DNA from: Hygrocybe punicea
Taxonomy: Eukaryota; Basidiomycota; Agaricomycetes; Agaricales; Hygrophoraceae
NCBI GenBank assembly: GCA_963556145.1
Contig: OY744472.1
Coordinates: 3,348,001 to 3,412,000 of the forward strand
DNA length: 64,000 nt
Direction of reading: 5' to 3'
Position 1 is the first letter of the stretch. Every line of letters begins with the position of its first letter. The notes below the pieces were generated by a model. It had not been told where the DNA came from and ran no database searches. It saw only the letters and a program-made list of their open reading frames with translations. Positions 1 through 11,600 of the stretch are shown here, piece by piece. Both the position numbers and the translations under genes were made by a program.

Positions 1-2529
1 TGGTACTGGAAAATCACAAGTGATCAAAGCTGTTGTTGATTTTTTTAAAGCTGCAAATGAGTCTTACAAATTTGTTATCCTTGATCCAACTGGAACATCG
101 GCTGCGTTACAAAATGGTTCCACGTATCATTACTTCTTAGGCATTAATCCGAACTCATCTGGTAAAAATGAAGCCACCAACATTGCTCAGCTGAAGGCCA
201 GATTAGAAGGAGTTGACTACATATTCATTGATGAGGTTTCAATGATATCTTGCCATGACTTGTATAAAATCAGTGCCAAACTTGCTAAAGCAACAAACAT
301 TCATGACCTGCCATTTGGTGGGATAAACATGATATTTGCTGGAGACTTTGCACAATTGCCACCTGTTGGAGGATCAGCATTGTATAGTGGAACAGTTGGC
401 ACACAAGCACATTCTGGATTAACACCATATGCTCAAGAAACCGCTGTTGGCAAAGCACTTTGGCATCAGGTAACCACTGTTGTTATTCTCAGAGAAAACA
501 TGAGACAAAAGACTCAAACTCCCCAAGATGTAAAGTTCAGAACTGCATTGGTCAATATGCGCTATGGAATGTGTACTCCAAATGATATTATATTTTTGAG
601 AAGCAGAATTGCAGGAAAAAGACCTGATCAACCTAATGTTGCCTCAAAGAATTTCAGAAATGTGCCAATCATCTGTGGCATTCACTCTCAAAAGGATCAG
701 ATCAATCTACTTGGCTGTGAAAGATTTGCAAAAGACACAAACCAGAAATTAATCAACTTTTATTCCATTGACAGATGGGGAAAGGAAAAGGATGTATCTA
801 TCAGAAATAAATCAAAAGGCAAATCAAAAGCACTTCATGAATCTGGTGAGATAGACTTTGATACTCAAAGAGAAATATGGAAGGTGCACCATGGTGGAAC
901 AGAAAACTTTGCTGGTAAATTATCCTTGTGTGTTGGAATGCCAGTCATGCTTAGAAACAATGATGCAACTGAACTTTGCATCACCAAGGGACAAGAAGGA
1001 TTTGTTGTTGGTTGGCAGTCATCAAAAGCTGATCATGGAAAGCGTGTACTGGACACATTGTTTGTTAAGCTTCAAAATCCACCAAAGCTTGTGCAGATTC
1101 CTTCACTGCCAGACAATGTTGTTCCAATTGTGAAAAACACCAAGACAGTTCAGTGTGTATTTCCCAGTGATTTAAAAGAGAGAATAGAAGGACAACAGGT
1201 TTGGGTTTTGCCAAACTTTGCAATGACTGCACATGCTGCTCAAGGAAAGACAAGACCATCCAATGTTGTGCATTTAAACAGCTGCTTTTCACACATGGCA
1301 TATTATTCATCATTGTCAAGAAGCGCTACTGCTGCTGGCACTGTAATTATACAAGGATTTGACAACAAGATGATCACCAGAGGATGCTCTGGATATCTCA
1401 GACAAGAATTTAGGGAACAAGAACTGCTTGATGACATTACAAGAATGAGATATGAAGGCACATTGCCAGAACATATTGCACAAGATGTCCGGTCATCCAT
1501 GATTCAAAAGTTTCAACAATGGAAAGGCACTGGATATGTTCCATATAAAACTGATGCAGCTTTGAAGTGGTCAGACAGTGATCCCCTGGTGATTGCTCCT
1601 ATGGAAGTCAGTCCATGGCACATCATTGAGAAAAACAAGAATAAGCAAGCAACCACGTCAATTTCTACTCCTTTTATCCCTGCAAAAGGATCTGTTCCAC
1701 TTTTGTCGAGGAAGCATTTGATTGAAACTTGTGAACTGCCAGCAGCTAAGAGACAACGAACAGATATGTCAGCACCTCCAACAGGTTTGATATGGGATGA
1801 AAATAATTACAGTTGTGCATACGATTCTATCCTGGTTGTATTGTTTGATCTCTGGAAGGAAAATCATACCGCATGGTCTGAAGTATTCCATGATATGAAT
1901 GATTATCTGGCTACTTTATCTGATGGCTTCTCAGATATTGAAAGGCAATATGACATTTGTGCAACTCAGAAATGAATTAAGGGCTGTTTTGCATGATGAG
2001 CATCCTGAGACATATCTAATGGGACCTGTTGGAATTAGTGTTGCAACTCTAGCCATGGAGCTTTTACACGTAGATACTGCAGTCACATCTTCTCAGCATC
2101 AATGTACGAAATATAAATTTGCTGAAAAACCAGTGGATAATCAACTTGGTTATGTTTTACATGGAGAAACTTCAGTTCAAGGGTCTACTATGAATTGGAT
2201 TGAAACATTGTCTCAACAAACACGTAGAAGGTGTTCTAAGTGTCAATCTGCTATGCAACAAATCTTATTCTACAATAAAGTGCCACCTGTGCTTGTTTTG
2301 GAATATCCACTCATGGACATTGAGACCAGTCATACACTTGAGTTTGAGACTGACAAAGGCATCAAGTTATTGAGGTTGAAAGGAATTGTTTATCATGGCC
2401 AATATCATTTTACCAGTAGAATCATAAGTGCAGACAAGAAGGTTCGGTTTCATGATGGCATGACTACTGGAAATACTTGTTCATATGATGGTATGCTTGA
2501 TAAATTATCTGATGCTGATGTTAGACAAT
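1..2529 (+). pseudogene. Helitron RepHel copy 0, helicase plus C19-like peptidase part
   Basis: This is the C-terminal part of a Helitron Rep-helicase and enters the window in the middle of the Walker A loop (GTGKSQVIK). A PIF1-type (SF1B) helicase follows: Walker B FIDEVSM near 225-245, GDFAQLPPVGG near 345-370, and a C-terminal motif TAHAAQGKTRPSNVVHLN near 1227-1280. A second domain begins near 1780 with the Cys box YSCAYDS and runs to YHGQYHFTSR near 2393, matching USP/C19 ubiquitin peptidases. A one-base deletion near 1930 shifts the frame between the Cys box and the rest, so the peptidase is split. One finger cysteine is also Tyr (HQCTKY near 2100). The last codons are lost in an N gap. 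The sequence matches the reverse complement of copy 1, including the frameshift, but lacks the 4.3 kb insertion that copy 1 carries. Family calls are by motif. Confidence 0.85.
1..2529 (+). repeat. Left arm of inverted duplication (empty Helitron site at 705/706)
   Basis: Base 1 corresponds to 9720 on the other strand, 705 to 9016, 706 to 4711, and 2529 to 2888. By eye the arms appear identical, including shared lesions, so the duplication is very young or the arms are two haplotypes joined in assembly. Confidence 0.85.
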
Positions 2530-2729
2530 NNNNNNNNNNNNNNNNNNNNNNNNNNNNNNNNNNNNNNNNNNNNNNNNNNNNNNNNNNNNNNNNNNNNNNN
2601 NNNNNNNNNNNNNNNNNNNNNNNNNNNNNNNNNNNNNNNNNNNNNNNNNNNNNNNNNNNNNNNNNNNNNNNNNNNNNNNNNNNNNNNNNNNNNNNNNNNN
2701 NNNNNNNNNNNNNNNNNNNNNNNNNNNNN
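2530..2729. other. Assembly gap of 200 N
   Basis: A run of 200 N lies exactly at the turn of the inverted duplication. The round length suggests a scaffold gap of unknown size. Bases 2730-2849 after it are the 3' flank of RepHel copy 1. Confidence 0.98.
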
Positions 2730-2887
2730 CCACCCAGTATTCTAGTGCAAAAGTTGTTGTTGTAGACTTGCTCAGCCCAACCTCTTTTTATTTCATATCT
2801 CATACAAATTCAGAGAAAAATTTGGCCACCCACCCACCCACATATGACTTTAAGCATATATTGCCAGCACAGGATACTTGTCTCTGC

Positions 2888-4711
2888 ATTGTCTAACATC
2901 AGCATCAGATAATTTATCAAGCATACCATCATATGAACAAGTATTTCCAGTAGTCATGCCATCATGAAACCGAACCTTCTTGTCTGCACTTATGATTCTA
3001 CTGGTAAAATGATATTGGCCATGATAAACAATTCCTTTCAACCTCAATAACTTGATGCCTTTGTCAGTCTCAAACTCAAGTGTATGACTGGTCTCAATGT
3101 CCATGAGTGGATATTCCAAAACAAGCACAGGTGGCACTTTATTGTAGAATAAGATTTGTTGCATAGCAGATTGACACTTAGAACACCTTCTACGTGTTTG
3201 TTGAGACAATGTTTCAATCCAATTCATAGTAGACCCTTGAACTGAAGTTTCTCCATGTAAAACATAACCAAGTTGATTATCCACTGGTTTTTCAGCAAAT
3301 TTATATTTCGTACATTGATGCTGAGAAGATGTGACTGCAGTATCTACGTGTAAAAGCTCCATGGCTAGAGTTGCAACACTAATTCCAACAGGTCCCATTA
3401 GATATGTCTCAGGATGCTCATCATGCAAAACAGCCCTTAATTCATTTCTGAGTTGCACAAATGTCATATTGCCTTTCAATATCTGAGAAGCCATCAGATA
3501 AAGTAGCCAGATAATCATTCATATCATGGAATACTTCAGACCATGCGGTATGATTTTCCTTCCAGAGATCAAACAATACAACCAGGATAGAATCGTATGC
3601 ACAACTGTAATTATTTTCATCCCATATCAAACCTGTTGGAGGTGCTGACATATCTGTTCGTTGTCTCTTAGCTGCTGGCAGTTCACAAGTTTCAATCAAA
3701 TGCTTCCTCGACAAAAGTGGAACAGATCCTTTTGCAGGGATAAAAGGAGTAGAAATTGACGTGGTTGCTTGCTTATTCTTGTTTTTCTCAATGATGTGCC
3801 ATGGACTGACTTCCATAGGAGCAATCACCAGGGGATCACTGTCTGACCACTTCAAAGCTGCATCAGTTTTATATGGAACATATCCAGTGCCTTTCCATTG
3901 TTGAAACTTTTGAATCATGGATGACCGGACATCTTGTGCAATATGTTCTGGCAATGTGCCTTCATATCTCATTCTTGTAATGTCATCAAGCAGTTCTTGT
4001 TCCCTAAATTCTTGTCTGAGATATCCAGAGCATCCTCTGGTGATCATCTTGTTGTCAAATCCTTGTATAATTACAGTGCCAGCAGCAGTAGCGCTTCTTG
4101 ACAATGATGAATAATATGCCATGTGTGAAAAGCAGCTGTTTAAATGCACAACATTGGATGGTCTTGTCTTTCCTTGAGCAGCATGTGCAGTCATTGCAAA
4201 GTTTGGCAAAACCCAAACCTGTTGTCCTTCTATTCTCTCTTTTAAATCACTGGGAAATACACACTGAACTGTCTTGGTGTTTTTCACAATTGGAACAACA
4301 TTGTCTGGCAGTGAAGGAATCTGCACAAGCTTTGGTGGATTTTGAAGCTTAACAAACAATGTGTCCAGTACACGCTTTCCATGATCAGCTTTTGATGACT
4401 GCCAACCAACAACAAATCCTTCTTGTCCCTTGGTGATGCAAAGTTCAGTTGCATCATTGTTTCTAAGCATGACTGGCATTCCAACACACAAGGATAATTT
4501 ACCAGCAAAGTTTTCTGTTCCACCATGGTGCACCTTCCATATTTCTCTTTGAGTATCAAAGTCTATCTCACCAGATTCATGAAGTGCTTTTGATTTGCCT
4601 TTTGATTTATTTCTGATAGATACATCCTTTTCCTTTCCCCATCTGTCAATGGAATAAAAGTTGATTAATTTCTGGTTTGTGTCTTTTGCAAATCTTTCAC
4701 AGCCAAGTAGA
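2888..4711 (-). repeat. Right arm of inverted duplication, distal part (rest at 9016-9720)
   Basis: Reverse complement of 706-2529. Together with 9016-9720 it rebuilds the left arm once the 4.3 kb insertion is removed. The join ATCAA/TCTACTT is exact to the base. Confidence 0.85.
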
Positions 4712-5029
4712 CTTGTTTAGTGGGCCAGTGCTTCGCATGGCATGAACGAGTTCTTTCATCATTTTGTATTCAGAGTCATTCCCCACAATGTCATTTCCCA
4801 CCACAAGATATTGTTTTGGCCAAGATTTACAGCCTTTTAATAATTCATGGCACTCACAGCTCAAAGGACAAAAATAAAGGAAAACACAGTATATGCACTT
4901 CTAGCCCTTGAAAAACTAAACAAGTTTCTCCCTACAATCTTCTTCACAGGACTTCATCTGACAGCATAATGTGATAATACCACTTTGGGTGTCAGTTTAC
5001 TAGATACAAAGAAGGTGAGGGAGGGGGTG

Positions 5030-5690
5030 CAAAAGGTGGAAACATGGGCTTCGAAACCCCTTTCCTCTCATTTTCTATGGTAACAAAGTGCAGGGGCTGG
5101 CCGGAGGATGGTCGAAAATGGGGTGGGTCGTCCTGGTGGTCAAAAAAAGTAAGGGGAGACTGTTGGGGCAGAAGATGGCAGTGAGGGTGCCAGACCCCCC
5201 ATTGTCTTGTTTGCCATGGAAACGTGGCATGGGGGACTAGTACTGGCCGGGGTTGGATGAAAATGGGGCAGGAGCTGTCCTGGTGGTCAAAAAGATGGGG
5301 AGGGCTGGTGGGGCAGAAGGTGGAAACGCGAGGGATTAGGATCCCCTGGCCTCTCGTTTTCTATGGCAATGGGGTGCGAGGGTTGGTCAAAAATGGGGTG
5401 GGGGGGACTGGTTCTGGTGAACAAAAAAAGGGGGGTGGGCTGGTGAGGCAGAAGGCAGAAACACGAGGGATTTGGACCCCCCAGCCTCTCCTTTTCTATA
5501 GAAATGAGTCACGGGGCGCATGTACTGGCTGGGGGTGGTCGAAAACGGGGTGGGAAGGGACATCCTGGTGGGTGAAAATGGGGTGGTAGTAGAAAAAGGG
5601 AGTCTGGTGGTGGTTGGGCTTGAGGGCTTGAGACCCCCTGGTCGCTCGTTTTCAATGGAAACGGTGATATGCAGCGCACGTCCCTAAGCA
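5030..5690 (-). repeat. Degenerate ~150 bp G-rich tandem repeat (B-element satellite)
   Basis: Several diverged units share GGGGTGGTCGAAAA, CTGGTGGTCAAAAA and CTCGTTTTCWATGG words. They are the reverse complement of the C-rich array at 21000-22335. A further partial unit lies near 6490-6690. The open frames here are repeat translations, not genes. Confidence 0.65.
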
Positions 5691-6480
5691 CAGAAACCTT
5701 CTATTGGACCTATTCTAGCCTCGGACATGCTGCGATTCATTGCGAAACATCCCGATTTATATGTATCTCCATTGCGATGCGACTGCGATATGCGCGCGAT
5801 ACGGGCGATAATTTTACATTACTGCGATTTTCTTCGGAGCACTTCGGCCCCCTTCGGAAACATATTTTGAGCCTCTCCGACATCACCCATGCTTGTACTG
5901 TTCACCCTATTCCATTCCGATTCCGTTCTGGTTCCAGGGAAGTCTTTATGCGACATGTTTCACTTATTTCAAACATTATAGCTCCTATCCTCTAGATATT
6001 TTGGAAATTGCTTCGCATGGTGCTATACCTTTTGTTTCAGTTCCATTTCATCCCTATTGCACCATAGTTCCGTCGCACACCGTCTATTTGTCTTGCCTTC
6101 TTCACCCTGTATTGTCCTAACAACCAACTTCGCATAAATACCCCCTATAGTTTACATACTAGAGAGACGTCTTGTATACCCCCGATTCCAGTCTATAATA
6201 TCACCTCTTTACTGCACTGTCCATGCGATAGCTCCGTGCTGCTCTATTAAAACATTGCGTTCCTTCCATGAAGTGCTACGTATACGCCGAAAACATCGCT
6301 GACTGTTTCGCACATGCCACGTGCATCCCACACATTGCGCACATCGGAAACAACATTGCCACTATCCAGAGCACCTCTGAGTATTTTTATTAACCTTTTG
6401 GATTGAGATTGAACCCCTCAGAATTCGTACAGCACTGTGGTAGAGTTGGTATTTGATTCCGTTCACATTACCACAGTGCA
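5691..6480. other. Unassigned interior of the 4.3 kb Helitron
   Basis: No convincing coding region. The stretch 5730-5840 is rich in GCGAT words (GCGATGCGACTGCGATATGC), unlike the CpG-poor Helitron DNA around it, so it may be captured host sequence. No gene could be recognised in it. Confidence 0.4.
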
Positions 6481-6739
6481 CCCTTTCAACGGAGTGCGGG
6501 GAGTGTAGGCTAGCTGGGGGTGGTCGAAAACAAGATGTGAGCGGGTGTCCTGGTGGTAGAAAATGGGGTGGTGGTGGTGGTTGCGCAGTCAGCCGGAACG
6601 TGAGGGCCTAAAGCCCCCCGACCATTCATTTTCAACCCAAACGAGGTGCAGGAGGTTGATTCATGTCAGCCATGGTCGAAATCGCTGGGACAGCGGGTCT
6701 TCACTGTGGAAGAAGTCGGGGAGTTGAGAGCTGAGACTC

Positions 6740-7071
6740 CTGTGACACACACAAAGTGACAACTTCCTTTTTCAATCAAATTCCACGTCATACAATTTTT
6801 TTTTCTCATCCATTGGAGCGGTTTTTTTTATTTTTTATGACCTCAAGATAAATCCTATATTCCTGACAATATTTGAGGACACAATTCCAAAAATCTAGTT
6901 TATTCATGATTTGTTTCCAAAAAAAACAGGTTAGGAAGGCAGAATTTGGCTCTATAGTTGATTTCAAACATTAATCAATAATTTAATTATTTAAATTATT
7001 TAATTACTGAAGAACTGCCCTATATCCTGGACTGATAAGAACAATTCTTCCATAAATGGAAGAACTCGTAA
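6740..7071 (-). repeat. Second, internal Helitron 5' terminus with its subterminal region
   Basis: Reading the minus strand from 7071, TTACGAGTTCTTCCATTTAT recurs with a damaged closing arm (AATTGT for ACTCGT). About 330 bases follow that match the true end at 9015-8690, including TCCAGGATATA and a TTAAT tract. The 4.3 kb element thus carries two 5' ends and one visible 3' end. Confidence 0.75.
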
Positions 7072-7267
7072 TCATTGTATGATGTGTCGACTTGTTTTCT
7101 GGTAAAGATGCTTCTCCAATGCACCTATTAACAATACCTGGCTAGTACTCACCATCTCAGTTGTTGTATATATGCATGTCCTGATTTAATAAGAAAAAAC
7201 ATTATTTACGCAAATATAGCAAGTCTCAAAGGACATCTGACAAAGTCATAGTGTCATGTCCTCAGAG

Positions 7268-7471
7268 AGATCACCCTTATTTAATTTTACTGAGTGTCCT
7301 TCTGGACAAGTCTCAAGGGAGGTCCAACAAAGTCCCGGTCTCGAGTCATTGAAGGGTCCAGAGAGACCGTCATTATTTTTAATTTTACTCATTGCCCCTC
7401 TAGACAAGTCTCAAGGGAGGTCCGATGAAGTCCCGGTCTCGAGTCATCGAAGGGTCCAGTGAGACCGTCCT
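7268..7471. repeat. Two-unit ~100 bp direct repeat
   Basis: CAAGTCTCAAGGGAGGTCC and CCCGGTCTCGAGTCAT occur in both units. The same words occur inverted near 18240-18290, linking this interior to the satellite region beyond the H3-tail gene. Confidence 0.7.
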
Positions 7472-7779
7472 CAACACCACACATCCAGAGGGTGAAAGTG
7501 AATGATGCACAGACTGCACAATTACAACTCCCATGGCACAGATTGCCCCCTCTACTTATATTGGAGACTGAAGGAGGGCCATGCACAGACTGCACAACCA
7601 CACCCTCCACGGCCCAGACAGCCATCCCCCTCCATTGATTTCAGAAGGGTGAAAGGGAATCATGCACAGACTGCACAATCACACCTTCCATGGCTCAGAT
7701 AGCCACCCTTCTATGCTACGCAGCTAGGAAAACTAAGGAAACTAATGAAACTACATGTCAGTACTGACCTCTCGGCTGC

Positions 7780-8680
7780 AGGGAATAGAGATCTCGTATA
7801 TGGGGGGCATGAGGAAGAGGGGGTCAGTACAACTCAATGGGACACATCGGACCACTTGTGGGGGTGTACTTACAGTTGATTTGGTCCCCCCGAACCGGTC
7901 CCCAAGTGGTGTGGTGGTCTGACTTTGGGGGGTAGAGATCTGGTGTATGGGGGGCAGGAGGAGGAGGGGATCAGTGTGGTTGAATGGGACACATCGGACC
8001 ATGTCTGGGGGTGTACTTACAGTCCATTGGGTCCCCCCCATCCGCTCCTCAAGTGGTGTGGTGGTCCGACATCGGGGGGTAGAGATCTGGGATGTGGGGG
8101 GGATGAGGAGGAGGGGGTTACCATGACTCAACGGGAAACATCGTACCATGTTTGATGCCATTCCTACACTCCATTGGGTCCCCCCTAACTGGTCCCCAAA
8201 GGGTTTGGCCGTCCGACTTTGGGGGGTAGAGATCTGGGATGTGGGGGGATGAGGAGGAGGGGGTTACCATGACTCAACAGGAAACATCGTACCATGTTTG
8301 ATGCCATTCCTACACTCCATTGGGTCCCCCCTAACTGCTCCCTACAGGATTTGGCCGTCCGACTTCGGGGGGTAGAGATCTGGTGTATGGGGGGGCAGGA
8401 GGAGGAGGGGTCAGTGTGGTTGAATGGGAGACATCGGACCACTTCTGGGGGTGTACTTACAGTCCAGTGTGTCCCTCCTAACAGATCCTACAGTGGTTTG
8501 GCTGTCCGACTTTGGGGGGTAGAGATCTGGTTTGGGGGGGCATGAGGAGGAGGGGGTCAGTACAACTCAACAGGACACATCGGACCACTTGTGGGGCCGT
8601 ACTTACAGTCCATTTGGTCCTACATGACTGCTCCTCACTCAGTCTTGTGGGGCATGATCCGCGGGTAGAGATTTGAGACT
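7780..8680. repeat. Seven-unit minisatellite with 146-147 bp period
   Basis: The word GGTAGAGATCTGG (or a close variant) recurs near 7782, 7928, 8075, 8221, 8367, 8514 and 8661, each about 147 bases apart. Each unit also contains CATCGGACCA and GTGTACTTACAGTCC. The array is strongly purine-skewed on the plus strand. Confidence 0.85.
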
Positions 8681-11600
8681 GGGAATACTGAGAAAGACTC
8701 CGTGACTGACTGTGACAATTTCCTTTTTGGATCAAATTCCGCGTCACACAAATTTTTTTTCTGCTCCTTTGGAGAGGTTTTTGATTTTTTACAACCTCAA
8801 AATAAATCCTATATTCATGAAAATATTTGAGGATGAAATTTCAAAAATCTAGTTTATTCCTGAATTTTTCCAAAAAAAATGGGTCAGAAATGCAAAATTT
8901 GGCTCTATGGTTGATTTCAAACATTAATTAATCAATTAATTAATTAATTACTGACGAACTGCCATATATCCTGGACTCATAAGAACGAGTCTTCCATAAA
9001 TGGAAGAACTCGTAATTGATCTGATCCTTTTGAGAGTGAATGCCACAGATGATTGGCACATTTCTGAAATTCTTTGAGGCAACATTAGGTTGATCAGGTC
9101 TTTTTCCTGCAATTCTGCTTCTCAAAAATATAATATCATTTGGAGTACACATTCCATAGCGCATATTGACCAATGCAGTTCTGAACTTTACATCTTGGGG
9201 AGTTTGAGTCTTTTGTCTCATGTTTTCTCTGAGAATAACAACAGTGGTTACCTGATGCCAAAGTGCTTTGCCAACAGCGGTTTCTTGAGCATATGGTGTT
9301 AATCCAGAATGTGCTTGTGTGCCAACTGTTCCACTATACAATGCTGATCCTCCAACAGGTGGCAATTGTGCAAAGTCTCCAGCAAATATCATGTTTATCC
9401 CACCAAATGGCAGGTCATGAATGTTTGTTGCTTTAGCAAGTTTGGCACTGATTTTATACAAGTCATGGCAAGATATCATTGAAACCTCATCAATGAATAT
9501 GTAGTCAACTCCTTCTAATCTGGCCTTCAGCTGAGCAATGTTGGTGGCTTCATTTTTACCAGATGAGTTCGGATTAATGCCTAAGAAGTAATGATACGTG
9601 GAACCATTTTGTAACGCAGCCGATGTTCCAGTTGGATCAAGGATAACAAATTTGTAAGACTCATTTGCAGCTTTAAAAAAATCAACAACAGCTTTGATCA
9701 CTTGTGATTTTCCAGTACCAGCCATGCCTCCAATATGCATTTTTAGTTGTTCACTACATGATGAAGCATGATTTGCAATAATTCTAAATGCCCTATCTTG
9801 TTCTGTATTCAAGTGAAATGTTTGAACAGTAGTGTCAATCAACAGCTGTCTGTGTGCATTCTCTGCTTTGAAATTGTGCATAAAGTATGACTGATCAACA
9901 ACCATCACATTACTTTCATTCGGGTCTGAATATTGTTTGCCATGTTTATGTGAGTTTGAAGGAATATTCTGTTTACGTTTAGCAAGAATTTGTTGTCTTG
10001 TGTCTTGAACTGCAGATTTCCATTGAGATGCTGACTTATGCATTTCCACATCAAGTGGATTTATGTTTGCTGCTATATTGCCTTCTGGACAAGCATCTAA
10101 CCAACCCACATTTCTAACAACATTTTCTGTAGATTCCATTTGTGCTTTGATCAATCTGCCATGACTTCCAAGGTCAGTGTATTTGTTTAGATGATATTCT
10201 TCATCTTGACCATCTTGACCATCTGCTGCATAATCTATGTCTTCACCATTTTGACTGTAGTCATCATCCAGATGCGATATCATGTCTCCAGTCATAAACA
10301 ATGGGCATGTGCCATCTGGTAACATTTCACCCTTCTTGAGTTGTGCTGAAAAATCATCACTGGCATCATTGCATTCATATCTCAAATTGAAATGGTCCAT
10401 GATTTGTATTTGTTTTTTTGTAAATTCATGAGCATCAAACACTTCATCCCAAGATTGGTTCCCTAATTTCAAGTCATGACCAGATCTCCATGGTTTGAAC
10501 AAGGTCAACATAGTTGTGCAATAATATTCTCTATCTCTTCTGTCACGTCTGGGAAGTGAACCACCAATGAAATTTAGAACCAAATGATATTGTTCATGGA
10601 AGTCGATGCAATGTGTTTCATAAAGTGGATGATCTTGCAGGAACAATACGTGTTCTACATTGTCAGAATGCATACTGTCTGTTTCATCTGTGTAATCATC
10701 ATTGTCTTGATCAAATAATATGTTATCCTTATCAATATTGAGATCATCAGAATCAACATCGGTTTCAGAATGAGTAGTAGTTGGTGCTCCAAAAAGACAC
10801 GCATTAGCTGGATCTTGTAATGCTGGCTCTAAAAGTAATTCATCTTCGCTGTGAATTTCATCGTGAACTATTTTTCTTTTGATTTTAACTTTTTTGGCAC
10901 ATTGAATCCATTCATATAGATTGACATCCTCAAACATTTGTGGTCTGTAAATGTAATCATGCACCATTGATGTTCCAACAAAAGTGCCTTGCTGATTTCG
11001 GAGGACTACTCTGTCTGGCTCACTTGACATTTCTGTATCACCATCTGTTTTCCAAGCATTCAACACTTCTCTAACATAATTTTTCCAATACACAGGAATA
11101 AATTTGTGGCTGGTGTAATGATCAGGATTGCCCAGCAAATATAGAGCTGACATAGGTTCACCTATTTCCAGTTTGGCTGTTAATGTATTGATAATTTGTG
11201 TTATTAATTTTCTAGCTTTTTCTTTTCTCTGCATTGACCCACCAAGCATATCAGAATTTCTGTCAAATACACTTCTGATAGTATCAAATATGCTATAAGT
11301 TTTCAGCCCTGGTTTAGTTATATAGTCAGATATGTATGCCACAATGGCCTTGATAGCTGTGCCAGATAGAAGACTTGTGATATCAGTGTTGCAACGTAAT
11401 AGAAATGTTACAAGTGGGGTTAATGTGTTGATCCATGCTTCACCCTTTTTCACATTCAGTGCACCGGTCTTTGGATCAACTTGAGTAGATTCAAACAATG
11501 GTCTTGGAAATCCAGCTTTGCATTTCCCATGTTTGTTCATGCAGGTGGGTCTGTCTTTTCTGTTGACTTTTTCAGCATTAGACTTGTATCTGCCACAATT

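Larger units (their letters stand above)
4712..9015 (-). mobile_element. Non-autonomous Helitron (variant B termini), 4304 bp, in copy 1 helicase
   Basis: On the minus strand the element starts TTACGAGTTCTTCC at 9015. It forms a hairpin (CGAGTTCTTCCAT with ATGGAAGACTCG), then a TAAT-rich tract near 8930-8955. It ends with a small hairpin (GCCATGCGAAGCACTGGC) and CCCACTAAACAAG at 4712. An inverted ACGAGTTCTTT copy lies near 4754-4765. Removing it restores the host sequence ATCAATCTACTTGG exactly as in the uninterrupted left arm, so both ends are certain apart from one shared T. It encodes no Rep or helicase. It contains G-rich satellites, a second 5'-type terminus (7071) and a 147-base minisatellite. 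Its last 180 bases are almost identical to 63818-64000, so the family moved recently. Confidence 0.9.

Noticed and set aside
5224..5589. 121-codon open frame in G-rich DNA
   Set aside because: It is a translation of the degenerate G-rich tandem repeat, with no domain and with overlapping open frames in other phases.
7780..8680. Regular repeats resembling a CRISPR array
   Set aside because: Units of about 147 bases are similar along their whole length, with no distinct spacers, and the genome is eukaryotic. It is a minisatellite.
9090..9302. Open frames opposite the helicase, repeated at several copies
   Set aside because: They recur only because the helicase sequence on the other strand is conserved. 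No independent coding signal.
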